Positions 17,434 through 24,490 of a stretch of DNA of 64,000 nucleotides are shown here, in pieces. The position numbers were made by a program, and so were the translations under genes. Origin of the DNA: an uncultured Microbacterium sp. (GTDB lineage Bacteria > Actinomycetota > Actinomycetes > Actinomycetales > Microbacteriaceae); assembly GCA_913774845.1 (NCBI GenBank), contig CAJYJO010000043.1:61564-125563 (forward strand), written 5' to 3'. Within the stretch, counting starts at the first letter, position 1. Every line of letters starts with the position of its first letter. The notes beneath the pieces were generated by a model, which was given only the letters and a program-made list of their open reading frames with translations, was not told where the DNA came from and ran no database searches.

Positions 17434-17862
17434 TTAGACGCGAGCCCGCACGCGCTCGGTGATGCGGTTCAGCATCTCGGCGGCCGCTTCGGCGACTTCG
17501 GGGGGCTCGGACGCCACGGCCGCCTCGACCTCGCGCGGGAACCGGCGCAGAGCGACCCAGGGTTCGGCGTCCAGGTCGATCTCGAGGTGGATGTGGTTGA
17601 CCCGCCGGTCCTCGGCATCCAGTTCGCGCCGGAGCAGGCCGCGGCCGATCAGGCGATCCACGAGCGTGGTCACTCCCGCGGCCGTCACACCGAGGTGGAC
17701 GCGCAGGTTGGAGGGGCGGATGCCGGGCTCCTCGGCGATGAAGGCCAGAGCCGCCGCCTCGAGCTCGCTGACGCCGAGGTCTCGACGCGCCTTCGCGACG
17801 GCCTCGTCACGCGCGGCGACGTAGGCGTCGAGGGCGGCGAGCAGGAGGGAGGGCAGCGTCAC
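17434..17862 (-). CDS. MarR family transcriptional regulator
   Basis: A 142-aa winged-helix regulator: helix-turn-helix GIRPSNLRVHLGVTAAGVTTLVDRLIGRGLLRREL followed by the beta-wing DAEDRRVNH, the classical MarR layout. GTG 17862 is chosen because GAGGAGAGG lies 6 nt upstream; the earlier in-frame GTG at 17883 would place that ribosome-binding site inside the gene. The AT-rich divergent intergenic region to the small gene at 18012 contains repeated TTCGTGAA / TTTGTGAA motifs that could be its operator. Confidence 0.85.
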   Translation of the reverse strand: MTLPSLLLAALDAYVAARDEAVAKARRDLGVSELEAAALAFIAEEPGIRPSNLRVHLGVTAAGVTTLVDRLIGRGLLRRELDAEDRRVNHIHLEIDLDAEPWVALRRFPREVEAAVASEPPEVAEAAAEMLNRITERVRARV

Positions 17863-18011
17863 GATCAGCCTCTCCTCTCGCACGATCCGGCCGATCGCGC
17901 TCCTTCACTCTAGTGAGAAGTCTGAACATTTCGTGAAGATAATTAAGTTTGTGAAATACGTGCTAGCTTAGTGATCAGTCCCGCCCCCCATCTCGACCGA
18001 AGGAGATCACC

Positions 18012-18368
18012 ATGGCAACCCTGTTCTACGGATCCGACCACGCGCCCATCTCCCTCCCCGACCGCCTGATGGGGTACATCAAGGTGATCGCGTCGACGAA
18101 GCTGCGGCGCGGCGAGTCTTTCACCCTCACCTGGACGGGCACCGACGACGAAGCCGGACGCTCGACCATCTGGCTCCAGCCGGCGATCCCCCTGCGGTTC
18201 GTGTTCGAATCCGTCGAGCCCGAGCAGCTTGTCGGCGAGTACCTGCGGACCCTCGCCGACCAGGCGAACGCCGCGTCCGGGCTCGTGATCAACGCGCGCA
18301 CGTGGGAAGCCGCGGAAGACGCGGCCCGCACGCCCGCGCGACCCGGGCGCCCCGTCCGCGCCGCGTAA
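18012..18368 (+). CDS. DUF7882 family small protein
   Basis: A 118-aa protein beginning MATLFYGSDHAPISLPDRLMGYIKVIASTKLRR, with the conserved WLQPAIPLRFVFES segment near residue 58. This actinobacterial family is sometimes mislabelled ATP-dependent DNA ligase in databases; it has no ligase motif and is far too short. Its function is unknown. AAGGAG lies 6 nt before ATG. It is divergent from the MarR gene and may be under its control. Confidence 0.82.
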   Translation: MATLFYGSDHAPISLPDRLMGYIKVIASTKLRRGESFTLTWTGTDDEAGRSTIWLQPAIPLRFVFESVEPEQLVGEYLRTLADQANAASGLVINARTWEAAEDAARTPARPGRPVRAA

Positions 18369-18459
18369 TAGCACGACCGCAACGCGGCGTCCAGACCCTC
18401 CCCTCGCGCGTCATAATGTGAGGACGCGTGACATTCACGTGAATGGATCGGAGAGTCTC

Positions 18460-18807
18460 GTGCCGGTACGCAAGCTGCTCGACATGGATCTGCTCGAGAC
18501 GTGGCTGACGGAGTTCCGCACCCTCGGCTACGTCACAGGGAGCGATATCCGCGTGCTCGAGCAGGAGGACGAGGCCGACCCCGACACGGGTCTGATCGTC
18601 GTCGACCTCTCCAACGCGAAGACCATCTCGTACCTGCAGCCCATCGCCGGTGGCGACGGGTCATGGAAGGTCACGATGGAAGCCCGCGACGACGTCATCG
18701 AGCTGAGTGCCGTCGAGCTGGTCAACCTCGGCAACGAGGTGAACGTGCTCGGCGCGCTCGTGGCGTTCCTCGAGACGAAATCCAAGGCCCTGCTCGCGGC
18801 GTGCTGA
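18460..18807 (+). CDS. conserved hypothetical protein
   Basis: A 115-aa protein (MPVRKLLDMDLLETWLTEFRTLGYVTG...) with no recognised domain, signal or membrane segment. The composition is acidic, with strands such as GLIVVDLSNAKTISYLQP and a C-terminal helix. GTG 18460 is preferred over GTG 18418 because GGAGAG lies just upstream and a TAATGT -10 at 18414-18419 would place the earlier codon inside the promoter. A strong terminator follows 29 bp after the stop. Confidence 0.65.
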   Translation: MPVRKLLDMDLLETWLTEFRTLGYVTGSDIRVLEQEDEADPDTGLIVVDLSNAKTISYLQPIAGGDGSWKVTMEARDDVIELSAVELVNLGNEVNVLGALVAFLETKSKALLAAC

Positions 18808-18836
18808 GACGCGCGACTCGCGCCAGGCTCAACGAC

Positions 18837-18864
18837 AAAGGGCACCCGGTTCGGGTGCCCTTTT
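18837..18864 (+). terminator. intrinsic terminator
   Basis: A perfect 12-bp stem, AAAGGGCACCCG / CGGGTGCCCTTT, with a 3-nt loop and a T-rich tail (TTTTGTTG). It closes the transcript of the hypothetical gene ending at 18807. The A-rich 5' arm means it could also work for the tRNA transcript coming from the opposite strand. Confidence 0.88.
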
Positions 18865-18871
18865 GTTGTGG

Positions 18872-18956
18872 TGGTGGCGAGTGAGGGATTCGAACCCCCG
18901 AATGCAATGCAGTCTGATTTACAGTCAGATCCCTTTGGCCGCTTGGGTAACTCGCC
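18872..18956 (-). tRNA. tRNA-Tyr (anticodon GTA)
   Basis: An 85-nt class II tRNA including an encoded CCA. The acceptor stem GGCGAGT pairs with the 3' ...CTCGCC followed by A and CCA. The anticodon loop CTGTAAA sits in the stem CTGACT/AATCAG, and a long variable arm precedes the GGTTCGAATCC T-arm. The GTA anticodon with a long variable arm identifies bacterial tyrosine tRNA. It sits about 0.7 kb upstream of yajQ and is not interrupted by the nearby island. Confidence 0.95.
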
Positions 18957-19056
18957 AGATGCGCACCCGCCCGGCTTTCTCAGTCGACCAGAGGCGCGAG
19001 AAACCACTCTACTATCCCCGGAGGGGTGCGTCGAACCATCTCGGGCACCGCGAACC

Positions 19057-19557
19057 TCAGCGCGCGACGTCGGCGGCGTCGACGATGCGGTCGACGAACT
19101 CCTCGGTACGGCGCTTGGTGCCGTCGATCTTGCGGTCGACGCTCGCACGGATCTCGCTCGGAGCGAGCGGCGCGGCCAGGCGCACGGTCTCGTGGCACGA
19201 CATGTCGGCGCAGATGTAGGTGCCGACGGTGTCGCCGTGCTCCCCCGCCGCGCCGGCCTTGCGCGCGGTGAACAGCGATACCTGATCGCCGGGCTGCATC
19301 GTGTGGCAGAGGTTGCACATCGCCGAACGCGCCCGGGACTGGCCCTCGGCCGCGCGCAGCACGACGCCCGTCGGCTCGCCGTCGCGCTCGGTCACGAGGT
19401 AGCCACGACCGCGCGTGCGCGGGTCTCGCCACGCGAGGAAGTCGAGGTGGTCCCAGTCGGTGAGCAGGAAGTCGTGCGGGAGCGCGACGACCCTCAGCTC
19501 CTCGGGGGCGGCGTTGACGAACGCGTCGCGGACCTCGTCTTCGGTGAGTGCTCGCAT
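19057..19557 (-). CDS. FBP domain protein (EF-G-binding, treble-clef zinc finger)
   Basis: A 166-aa protein with the FusB-like C-terminal treble-clef zinc finger. Ligands appear as MCNLCH (near residue 81) and ICADMSCHE (near residue 115), with the basic helix IDGTKRRTEEFVDRI after it. Family members bind elongation factor G, and FusB itself rescues EF-G from fusidic acid. Here only the FBP domain is assured, so the role is ribosome-associated but unproven. TAGACT lies 8 nt before ATG. Confidence 0.85.
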   Translation of the reverse strand: MRALTEDEVRDAFVNAAPEELRVVALPHDFLLTDWDHLDFLAWRDPRTRGRGYLVTERDGEPTGVVLRAAEGQSRARSAMCNLCHTMQPGDQVSLFTARKAGAAGEHGDTVGTYICADMSCHETVRLAAPLAPSEIRASVDRKIDGTKRRTEEFVDRIVDAADVAR

Positions 19558-19643
19558 GGCATCCGAGTCTACGAGCGCTCCGGGCAGCAGGGGCGGTGAG
19601 CTCGAAAGGATGCGGAGACCCGGCCCGCCCGTAGAATCGAAGA

Positions 19644-20132
19644 ATGGCTGATTCTTCGTTCGACATCGTCTCCAAGATCGACCGGCAGGAAGCCGACAAC
19701 GCGCTCAACCAGGCCCACAAAGAGGTCGAGCAGCGCTACGACTTCAAGGGCACCGACGCCTCGATCGCGTGGAGCGGCGAGTCGATCGTCATCAAGGCGA
19801 ACTCCGAGGAGCGCGCCAACGCCGTCCTCGACGTGTTCCAGACCAAGCTCATCAAGCGCGGCATCTCGCTGAAGAGCCTCGAGAGCGGCGAGCCGGTGCA
19901 GAGCGGCAAGGAGTACCGCATCACCTCCACGCTGAAGGAGGGCATCTCGCAGGAGAACGCGAAGAAGATCGGCAAGATCATCCGCGACGAGGGCCCCAAG
20001 GGCGTCAAGTCACAGATCCAGGGCGACGAGCTGCGCGTGCAGTCGAAGTCGCGCGACGACCTGCAGGAGGTCCAGCGCCTGCTCAAGGCCGCCGACCTCG
20101 ACGTCGATCTGCAGTTCACGAACTACCGGTAG
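19644..20132 (+). CDS. yajQ: YajQ family nucleotide-binding protein
   Basis: A 162-aa protein with the canonical start [21 protein letters not shown] and motif [11 protein letters not shown]. YajQ proteins bind nucleic acid and, in some bacteria, c-di-GMP. The 3' end is the insertion site of the neighbouring island: the gene now ends CGG TAG, whereas the right island junction preserves CGC TGA after the same residues, so the island replaced only the last bases and kept the protein QFTNYR intact. TAGAAT 6 nt before ATG indicates a leaderless message. Confidence 0.95.
   Translation: MADSSFDIVSKIDRQEADNALNQAHKEVEQRYDFKGTDASIAWSGESIVIKANSEERANAVLDVFQTKLIKRGISLKSLESGEPVQSGKEYRITSTLKEGISQENAKKIGKIIRDEGPKGVKSQIQGDELRVQSKSRDDLQEVQRLLKAADLDVDLQFTNYR
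20115..20128 (+). repeat. attL-like core repeat in yajQ 3' end
   Basis: TTCACGAACTACCG, codons F-T-N-Y-R of YajQ. With CAG immediately before and GT immediately after, it aligns to the right copy over 17 bp leftward with one mismatch (CAG versus CAA). It is the left boundary of the island. Confidence 0.8.
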
Positions 20133-20312
20133 GCCTACATCGAATGATCAAACGTGGGGTGGACGTTCGCGTACTGGGTTGACGGCTCGAAAGCTGTCTA
20201 CCTTGGCCGAAGGGCCGCACGGGGTCATGATGGCTGGTCAGGGTTCGGTCCGTCTGACTGATGTCCGCGCTAGGGATCGCCCGCGGCAGCGGGCGGATGG
20301 CATAGTGGGGTT

Positions 20313-21050
20313 ATGGTGCCCCCTCACGCCGACGAGATGCCCGTCGCCCTGGAGAGTATGAACATCGTTCTTCGTGGGCCCTTCGCGCCGGCGATGTTTT
20401 CCCCTCGGTGGTTGCGCGACGCCGATCTGGTGGGCCAGGACGAGTTTGAAAGCGCGCAAATCAACATCATTTCTCAAGACCAAACGTCTTTTGAACTCGG
20501 ATGGCTCGTAGTGAGCGTCGGACACGACATCATGCAGTTGCAGACGTCCGAAGTGGAGGAATTTCCGCGCTTACGTGACGCCGCTATCGGTGTCCTGCGG
20601 AGCCTTGAGAAGCAGCAACTATGGGCTCTCGGCGTGAATAGGCAGGTTCATGTCCGCGTGTCTTCACGCGAGGCTATGCACCGTGCGGGCGACGTCTTGG
20701 CACCTAAAGACCCGTGGGACGGGGTTCTGGAGCTTGCGGCAGTCCGTTCTCTTTATATGTGGGGAGCCAGGCCAGACGGGTGGGCTGGCCGAATCAACGT
20801 ACGAGTCGAGCCGTCCGAGGCGGTCCACCCAGGCATCTTCGTTCAGCTGAACGACCATTCTGACCTGCATGAGTCCTCGATAGACGATCGAACACGCGAG
20901 AATGCGTTCGACATCGAATTAGGGTCGGGCGAAGCCTCGGAGGCGAAAGCACGTGTCGCAATCCGCTACCTGAGCGAGAATTGGGACGACGTAATGCAGC
21001 GCTGGTTCGCGATCGTCGACCGCGTAACTGACATCGCAGAGGGGTCTTGA
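20313..21050 (+). CDS. island operon gene A, unknown 245-aa protein
   Basis: A 245-aa soluble protein of no recognised family. It has an N-terminal strand/loop VLRGPFAPAMFSPRWLRDADLVGQDE, a mid-region of alternating strands (FELGWLVVSVGHDIMQLQTSE, LWALGVNRQVHVRVSS) and a C-terminal helix. Similar ~250-aa proteins exist in other bacteria by my recollection, perhaps of the TIGR04255-like type; this is weak. It starts the three-gene operon. CATAGT at 20301-20306 lies 6 nt before ATG 20313, so a leaderless start is favoured; ATG 20358 with GGAG is an alternative. It uses two rare TTA leucine codons. Confidence 0.72.
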   Translation: MVPPHADEMPVALESMNIVLRGPFAPAMFSPRWLRDADLVGQDEFESAQINIISQDQTSFELGWLVVSVGHDIMQLQTSEVEEFPRLRDAAIGVLRSLEKQQLWALGVNRQVHVRVSSREAMHRAGDVLAPKDPWDGVLELAAVRSLYMWGARPDGWAGRINVRVEPSEAVHPGIFVQLNDHSDLHESSIDDRTRENAFDIELGSGEASEAKARVAIRYLSENWDDVMQRWFAIVDRVTDIAEGS

Positions 21051-21051
21051 C

Positions 21052-21627
21052 GTGATCACGTTGACCGCGGGCACTCTGCCCGCGCAGTCCAAGACTCGAA
21101 ACACGCGGGAGACATTTGCCTACCGTGCCCCCGGTACCTCTCCGCAACGTCAAAGCCCGCAAGTGGAGGAGGTCGCGAGCGACGAAAATGAGACATCCGC
21201 CGTCGAGACATTCGGCGAGGAATCGATCAGAATCTCGGATACCGCGTCCCACCCGGCGGAGCGGGTAGCAAAGCGCACGACTGTAAACGAGTATCGGGTG
21301 TCCGGCTTGGCGACATGGACAGGCCGCGTAGTCGAGGTGGATGGCGAGGTATTTACCGCCGAGCTAATACCTGATCAGCACACCCCCGGTGTTCCAATGT
21401 TGGCCGACTTCATGATGTCCGACGTGGACGGAGGTCGCGAGAAGATTGTTGAAGGCGACGTCATCTACGTGACGGTTCGCAACGTCCGATTCGCGGAGAA
21501 AGCTCTACCGCACAAGACAACGTCCATAAGGCTGCGGCGACTCGGCAATTGGAAGGCTGAGGACGTAGATGACGCCGTCAGAGCGGCGGAGGAGTTGAGG
21601 GCGCGCCTTGATCGGATGATGGGCTGA
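21052..21627 (+). CDS. island operon gene B, small beta-rich protein with disordered N-terminus
   Basis: A 191-aa protein. Residues 1-75 are Ser/Thr/Glu-rich and look disordered. Residues ~80-170 read as a small beta-barrel (VSGLATWTGRVVEVDGEVFTAEL, IVEGDVIYVTVRNVRF, SIRLRRLGNW), and a C-terminal helix follows. The barrel pattern suggests an OB- or S1-like binding module (inference). GTG 21052 follows the stop of gene A after one base, with GAGGGG 7 nt upstream, and gene C begins one base after its own stop. This tight coupling argues that A, B and C act together. Confidence 0.7.
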   Translation: MITLTAGTLPAQSKTRNTRETFAYRAPGTSPQRQSPQVEEVASDENETSAVETFGEESIRISDTASHPAERVAKRTTVNEYRVSGLATWTGRVVEVDGEVFTAELIPDQHTPGVPMLADFMMSDVDGGREKIVEGDVIYVTVRNVRFAEKALPHKTTSIRLRRLGNWKAEDVDDAVRAAEELRARLDRMMG

Positions 21628-21628
21628 C

Positions 21629-22741
21629 ATGCCGAGCGGTGTCCTGCTAGAACCGCCCGCGGCTGACGAGGTGGAGGTTTCAATCTTTGGGCCGGGTCGA
21701 GGTGAGTGCATCGTTGTTCACGTCGGTGATGGAGTCTGGATAACGGTCGACTCCTGCCGCAACGGCCGAACGGGCGATCATCCGGCCCTCGACTACTTCG
21801 ATCGCATAGGCGTCAATGTGGCCGAAGACGTCACACTGGTGGTCGCGACGCACGCCCACGATGACCACACGGCGGGGGTATCGGCGATCTACAAGGCGGC
21901 CACCTCGGCTCGCTTCGCCACATCGTCTGCGTTCACGACGGCAGAATTCTTCGCTCTCACGATCCTGGACGAGGCGGCCGCACCGAAAATCACCGAATCA
22001 GTGCGACGCGAGTTCCGGGCGGTGCTTGAGGAAGTGGAAAGACGCCCGGTGGCTACGGCACCGCATCTCTTGAACCTTCGCGAAGGGGTCAGAGTGGTGG
22101 ATGCAACGCTTCCGTCGTCTCACTCCGTAATTATCCGGGCTCTGTCTCCCTCAGATCAGGCAATCCATCGGTCGAAGCTCTCAGTGTCAAGAGCGGAGAT
22201 CGAAGGCAAGCCCATTCGTATCTCCAAACCTGACCCAAACGAATACAGTATCGCTTTGTGGATCGAGATCAACAATGAGATCGCGCTGCTACTGGGCGGC
22301 GATCTCCTGAATGGTCCTACTGCGTGCGGCTGGCGCAGGGTGCACGCCACCCACGAGTCAGATCTGAAAGCAAGTGTCGTGAAAGTCCCGCATCACGGGT
22401 CCCAGAACAGTCATTACAGCCCTATGTGGGACGATTTTGTTCGTCCAGATGCCCTAGCTCTGCTCGCGCCCTTCCGAATGTCCCAGAAGACGTCGATTCC
22501 GACTTCGACAGACGTAGAGCGGATCCTTTCGGCAGTCGAACGAGCCTTCATAACAGCGAAGCCGACTACCCCCGCGCCCAGCCGGGAGCTGAGGCAGGCC
22601 GCCGCACTTCTCCGGGCTACTGGCGCGCGTAACATACGCGAGAGAGACGGCCTGCCCGGCCATGTGCAGGCCAGGACCAAGATCTCGTCCGGCGAATTCG
22701 AGGTTCGCACCGCCTCCCCCGCATATGAGTTGTCCGCCTGA
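21629..22741 (+). CDS. island operon gene C, ComEC-like metallo-beta-lactamase-fold hydrolase
   Basis: A 370-aa MBL-fold enzyme. Metal-ligand motifs: HAHDDH at residues 75-80, the bridging Asp in LLLGGD at 225, and VPHHGS at 254-258, the set seen in the C-terminal nuclease-like domain of ComEC/Rec2. Here the domain stands alone with no membrane segments. Likely chemistry is phosphodiester or nucleotide hydrolysis in the cytoplasm (inference). It is the last gene of the island operon. Together with a putative binding protein (B) and an unknown partner (A), it could form a phage-defence or toxin-type module, but nothing in the sequence proves that. Confidence 0.82.
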   Translation: MPSGVLLEPPAADEVEVSIFGPGRGECIVVHVGDGVWITVDSCRNGRTGDHPALDYFDRIGVNVAEDVTLVVATHAHDDHTAGVSAIYKAATSARFATSSAFTTAEFFALTILDEAAAPKITESVRREFRAVLEEVERRPVATAPHLLNLREGVRVVDATLPSSHSVIIRALSPSDQAIHRSKLSVSRAEIEGKPIRISKPDPNEYSIALWIEINNEIALLLGGDLLNGPTACGWRRVHATHESDLKASVVKVPHHGSQNSHYSPMWDDFVRPDALALLAPFRMSQKTSIPTSTDVERILSAVERAFITAKPTTPAPSRELRQAAALLRATGARNIRERDGLPGHVQARTKISSGEFEVRTASPAYELSA

Positions 22742-22813
22742 AGCCTCCGGAAGTCGCGAACGGTATGAGGATGCACCGCGAAACGCGAACGGTGTCCGAC
22801 CTTTTTCCGCGAC

Positions 22814-23005
22814 TCAGTCAAGAGTCGACATCCGGCTGCCGGCCGCCACAGCTGAGCTGCCCCAACCTGACATCGAACCGCCCATTGGGCCGATTGTCGC
22901 AAGGTCGGCAGTGTGGATCTCATAGCAGGCGAGCCGAAGCGCGTGTCCCCAGCCAATGACGCCACCGCGGTGGAGAGCCTTGTAGGCGACCTGCTGACCA
23001 TTCAT
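22814..23005 (-). CDS. small hypothetical protein
   Basis: A 63-aa frame (MNGQQVAYKALHRGGVIGWGHALRLACYEIHTADL...) beginning 3 nt after the stop of a 34-aa frame on the same strand. No domain is recognised; the first 40 residues look protein-like, while the C-terminal part is Gly/Ser/Met-rich and less convincing. The ribosome-binding site is weak. It could be a real accessory gene or an accidental open frame. Confidence 0.35.
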   Translation of the reverse strand: MNGQQVAYKALHRGGVIGWGHALRLACYEIHTADLATIGPMGGSMSGWGSSAVAAGSRMSTLD

Positions 23006-23008
23006 GAC

Positions 23009-23113
23009 TCACCGGATCTCGATGCGCCCATACTCCCGGCCCGACGGGTCGACCATCAGCCATGTGCCTGTCGGACCCTCCACCGCTTCCGTGATGGGGT
23101 GCCAATCGCTCAC
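23009..23113 (-). CDS. small hypothetical protein, 34 aa
   Basis: The frame MSDWHPITEAVEGPTGTW... ends GREYGRIEIR-stop and has a natural-looking strand-loop-strand pattern with Trp and Tyr residues. GGAGAAAGGA lies upstream of GTG 23113 but about 12 nt away, a little far for a ribosome-binding site. It pairs with the 63-aa frame 3 nt downstream as a possible two-gene unit. Small proteins of this length are common in actinophage and island DNA. Confidence 0.42.
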   Translation of the reverse strand: MSDWHPITEAVEGPTGTWLMVDPSGREYGRIEIR

Positions 23114-23248
23114 GGGTGCGCCGGGTCCTTTCTCCAACCGAGACGCGCCGGGTAAGACGAATACTCGGCGGGTGAAAACGGGTCGGCCATCGGGTGATTC
23201 ACACGCTGCGGCTCGCCATGGTGTACGTCACCGACATACGTTCGCCGC

Positions 23249-23449
23249 ATGACTTCTGGACTCTCTCGACGCACGGCAGCTCAATTCATCGGTGTCAACC
23301 CGTCCACTCTCCGCGCATGGTCTGACGCTGGGGTGGGACCGCTGGCTTCCCATCAGCGCTATGACCTCAACGAGGTTTACCAGTGGCTCGATGAAGTCGA
23401 TTTGCCTTGGCGCAGCTCACCGAGACGCGCCCGTCACCACCGCGGCTAG
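23249..23449 (+). CDS. excisionase-like helix-turn-helix protein
   Basis: A 66-aa MerR/AlpA-type DNA-binding protein: LSRRTAAQFIGVNPSTLRAWSDAGVGPLASHQRYDLNEVYQWLDEV is a compact winged HTH. Such proteins act as recombination directionality factors or small regulators on mobile elements. Its presence beside att-like repeats but without an integrase fits a non-autonomous island. The start ATG 23249 has no strong ribosome-binding site. The upstream palindrome near 23220 could be an autoregulatory site. Confidence 0.68.
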   Translation: MTSGLSRRTAAQFIGVNPSTLRAWSDAGVGPLASHQRYDLNEVYQWLDEVDLPWRSSPRRARHHRG

Positions 23450-23459
23450 GTCAGTACAG

Positions 23460-23852
23460 CTAGAGCGCATCGACGGCGAGGAGTACTAGACCGACGGCTG
23501 AGGAGGCGAGCAACACCCACTGGCGTCTCCGCTCTGCTTGGGGCAGAACGGTCCCACTCATCGAATGCTGCAGGTCGAAGTCGTCCCAGGTCATCCCGGC
23601 GCCATGGACACCGTTCGCCTCCAGCAGCAGGCGCTCGAACCGCGCCCGTTCAATTAGAAGGTCATCGAAGGGCACCACCCCGAGTCGTGCCGCCGCTCGC
23701 TTCTTGTCCCGTTCGTAGCGAGCCTCCACCATCGGCTGTATGCGGATGCGCACACGCTGCTCGTGCACTAACGCGTGCTGCTGGATAAGAAACGAGCAAC
23801 CGACGTAGAGCGACCCGATGATTGGGACCACGGCGGCCAGATACGCGAGCAC
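23460..23852 (-). CDS. small two-helix membrane protein, unknown
   Basis: A 130-aa protein starting GTG 23852. It has an N-terminal transmembrane helix (LAYLAAVVPIIGSLYVGCSFLI), a ~90-residue basic then acidic cytoplasmic region (VRIRIQPMVEARYERDKKRAAARL), and a C-terminal hydrophobic helix ending at the stop (WVLLASSAVGLVLLAVDAL). The longer frame to 23939 would run across a separate repeated module and starts with unprotein-like sequence, so the shorter start is preferred. Function is unknown; two-helix membrane proteins often serve as effectors or phage-type accessory proteins. Confidence 0.55.
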   Translation of the reverse strand: MLAYLAAVVPIIGSLYVGCSFLIQQHALVHEQRVRIRIQPMVEARYERDKKRAAARLGVVPFDDLLIERARFERLLLEANGVHGAGMTWDDFDLQHSMSGTVLPQAERRRQWVLLASSAVGLVLLAVDAL

Positions 23853-23897
23853 GAAACGAGGGTAACGGTGTAGGGTCGCGGAATGATTACCAGCCGC

Positions 23898-24084
23898 ATG
23901 ACCCTTTGACGAGCGGCTGAAAGCAGCAGCGATCATCATGCGCGACGCAATCGAGAAGCACGACTACGGGAGGATGTCGACGGTCATGCTGGGAACGAGC
24001 TCGCACACCATCGCGGGCGACAGGTACCGGTCGCCGCTAATCCACGCGCGTGCCACGTCAGTACGCCCGGCCACGTCGACGTGA
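23898..24084 (+). pseudogene. short gene with +1 shift after codon 3 (remnant or recoded)
   Basis: ATG ACC CTT is followed by TGA, but shifting +1 gives DERLKAAAIIMRDAIEKHDYGRMSTVMLGTSSHTIAGD..., ending at TGA 24082-24084. This frame is closely similar to LTLDERLTAAVIIMRDAIEKHD encoded at 24500-24573 (50 of 60 bases identical over 23908-23967 versus 24515-24574). The shift point is CTT TGA C, the same heptamer used by release factor 2 (prfB) for programmed +1 frameshifting, although no Shine-Dalgarno-like stimulator precedes it here. It overlaps the 3' end of the opposing HTH gene by 27 bp. Confidence 0.5.
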
Positions 24085-24477
24085 TCGCGGTGGCTGCTCC
24101 CAGGTGTCGGCCAAGGGCGCCGGCGGCGCAGCGCCCGCCGCATTCTGCCCGCCAGTGAACCGGGCACCGTGTTCGGCGAGCGACAAGAGGTCACCGATAC
24201 CCATCCCCAAGAAAGCTGCGACCATCTCGAGCTCGCCAGGCTGGCAACCGTAGATGCCTTTCATCCGCGCTCGTGCCGTTGGGATGCTTCTCCCAATGAC
24301 CTCAGCGAGTCTCACCTGATGCAGCTCGCGGCGTGCGAACTCGGCCCGCACGGCGCCGGCTATGTCCTCCCGGCTCGGGAGCGACCCCGAACCGAGGACC
24401 CCGCGCTCGTCGAGGCATCGAGACACGACCTCCCGGAAAATGAGTTCGAGGTCGCGCCGATCGACGGTGTGCATCAC
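24058..24477 (-). CDS. repressor-like helix-turn-helix protein
   Basis: A 139-aa protein. Residues ~45-95 (LHQVRLAEVIGRSIPTARARMKGIYGCQPGELEMVAAFLGM) look like a Cro/C1-type HTH, and the tail is low complexity. It resembles small immunity-repressor or XRE regulators of actinophages. TAGTCT lies 6 nt before GTG 24477 on the minus strand, indicating a leaderless transcript. It diverges from the truncated DERL-module frame at 24491, with only 13 bp between starts, so it probably controls its own promoter region. Confidence 0.65.
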   Translation of the reverse strand: MMHTVDRRDLELIFREVVSRCLDERGVLGSGSLPSREDIAGAVRAEFARRELHQVRLAEVIGRSIPTARARMKGIYGCQPGELEMVAAFLGMGIGDLLSLAEHGARFTGGQNAAGAAPPAPLADTWEQPPRSRRRGRAY

Positions 24478-24490
24478 GATCGGAGACTAC

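Larger units (their letters stand above)
22742..23248. other. 507-bp island stretch without plus-strand genes
   Basis: Between the MBL gene and the HTH gene no convincing plus-strand frame exists. The minus strand holds two short adjacent frames (22814-23005 and 23009-23113), listed separately. A short inverted repeat GGTG-TACGT-CACC lies at about 23220-23232 just upstream of the HTH gene and could be a regulatory site. Near 22755-22800 a pair of similar CGCGAACGGT motifs occurs. Confidence 0.5.

Noticed and set aside
18872-18956. tRNA-Tyr as the island attachment site
   Set aside because: The tRNA is intact, no partial copy occurs at the right end of the island, and the clear direct repeat is in yajQ.
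22414-23001. 195-aa minus-strand frame opposite the MBL gene
   Set aside because: It is antisense to well-conserved MBL motifs and lacks a plausible fold. Only the short frames beyond the MBL gene were kept as candidates.
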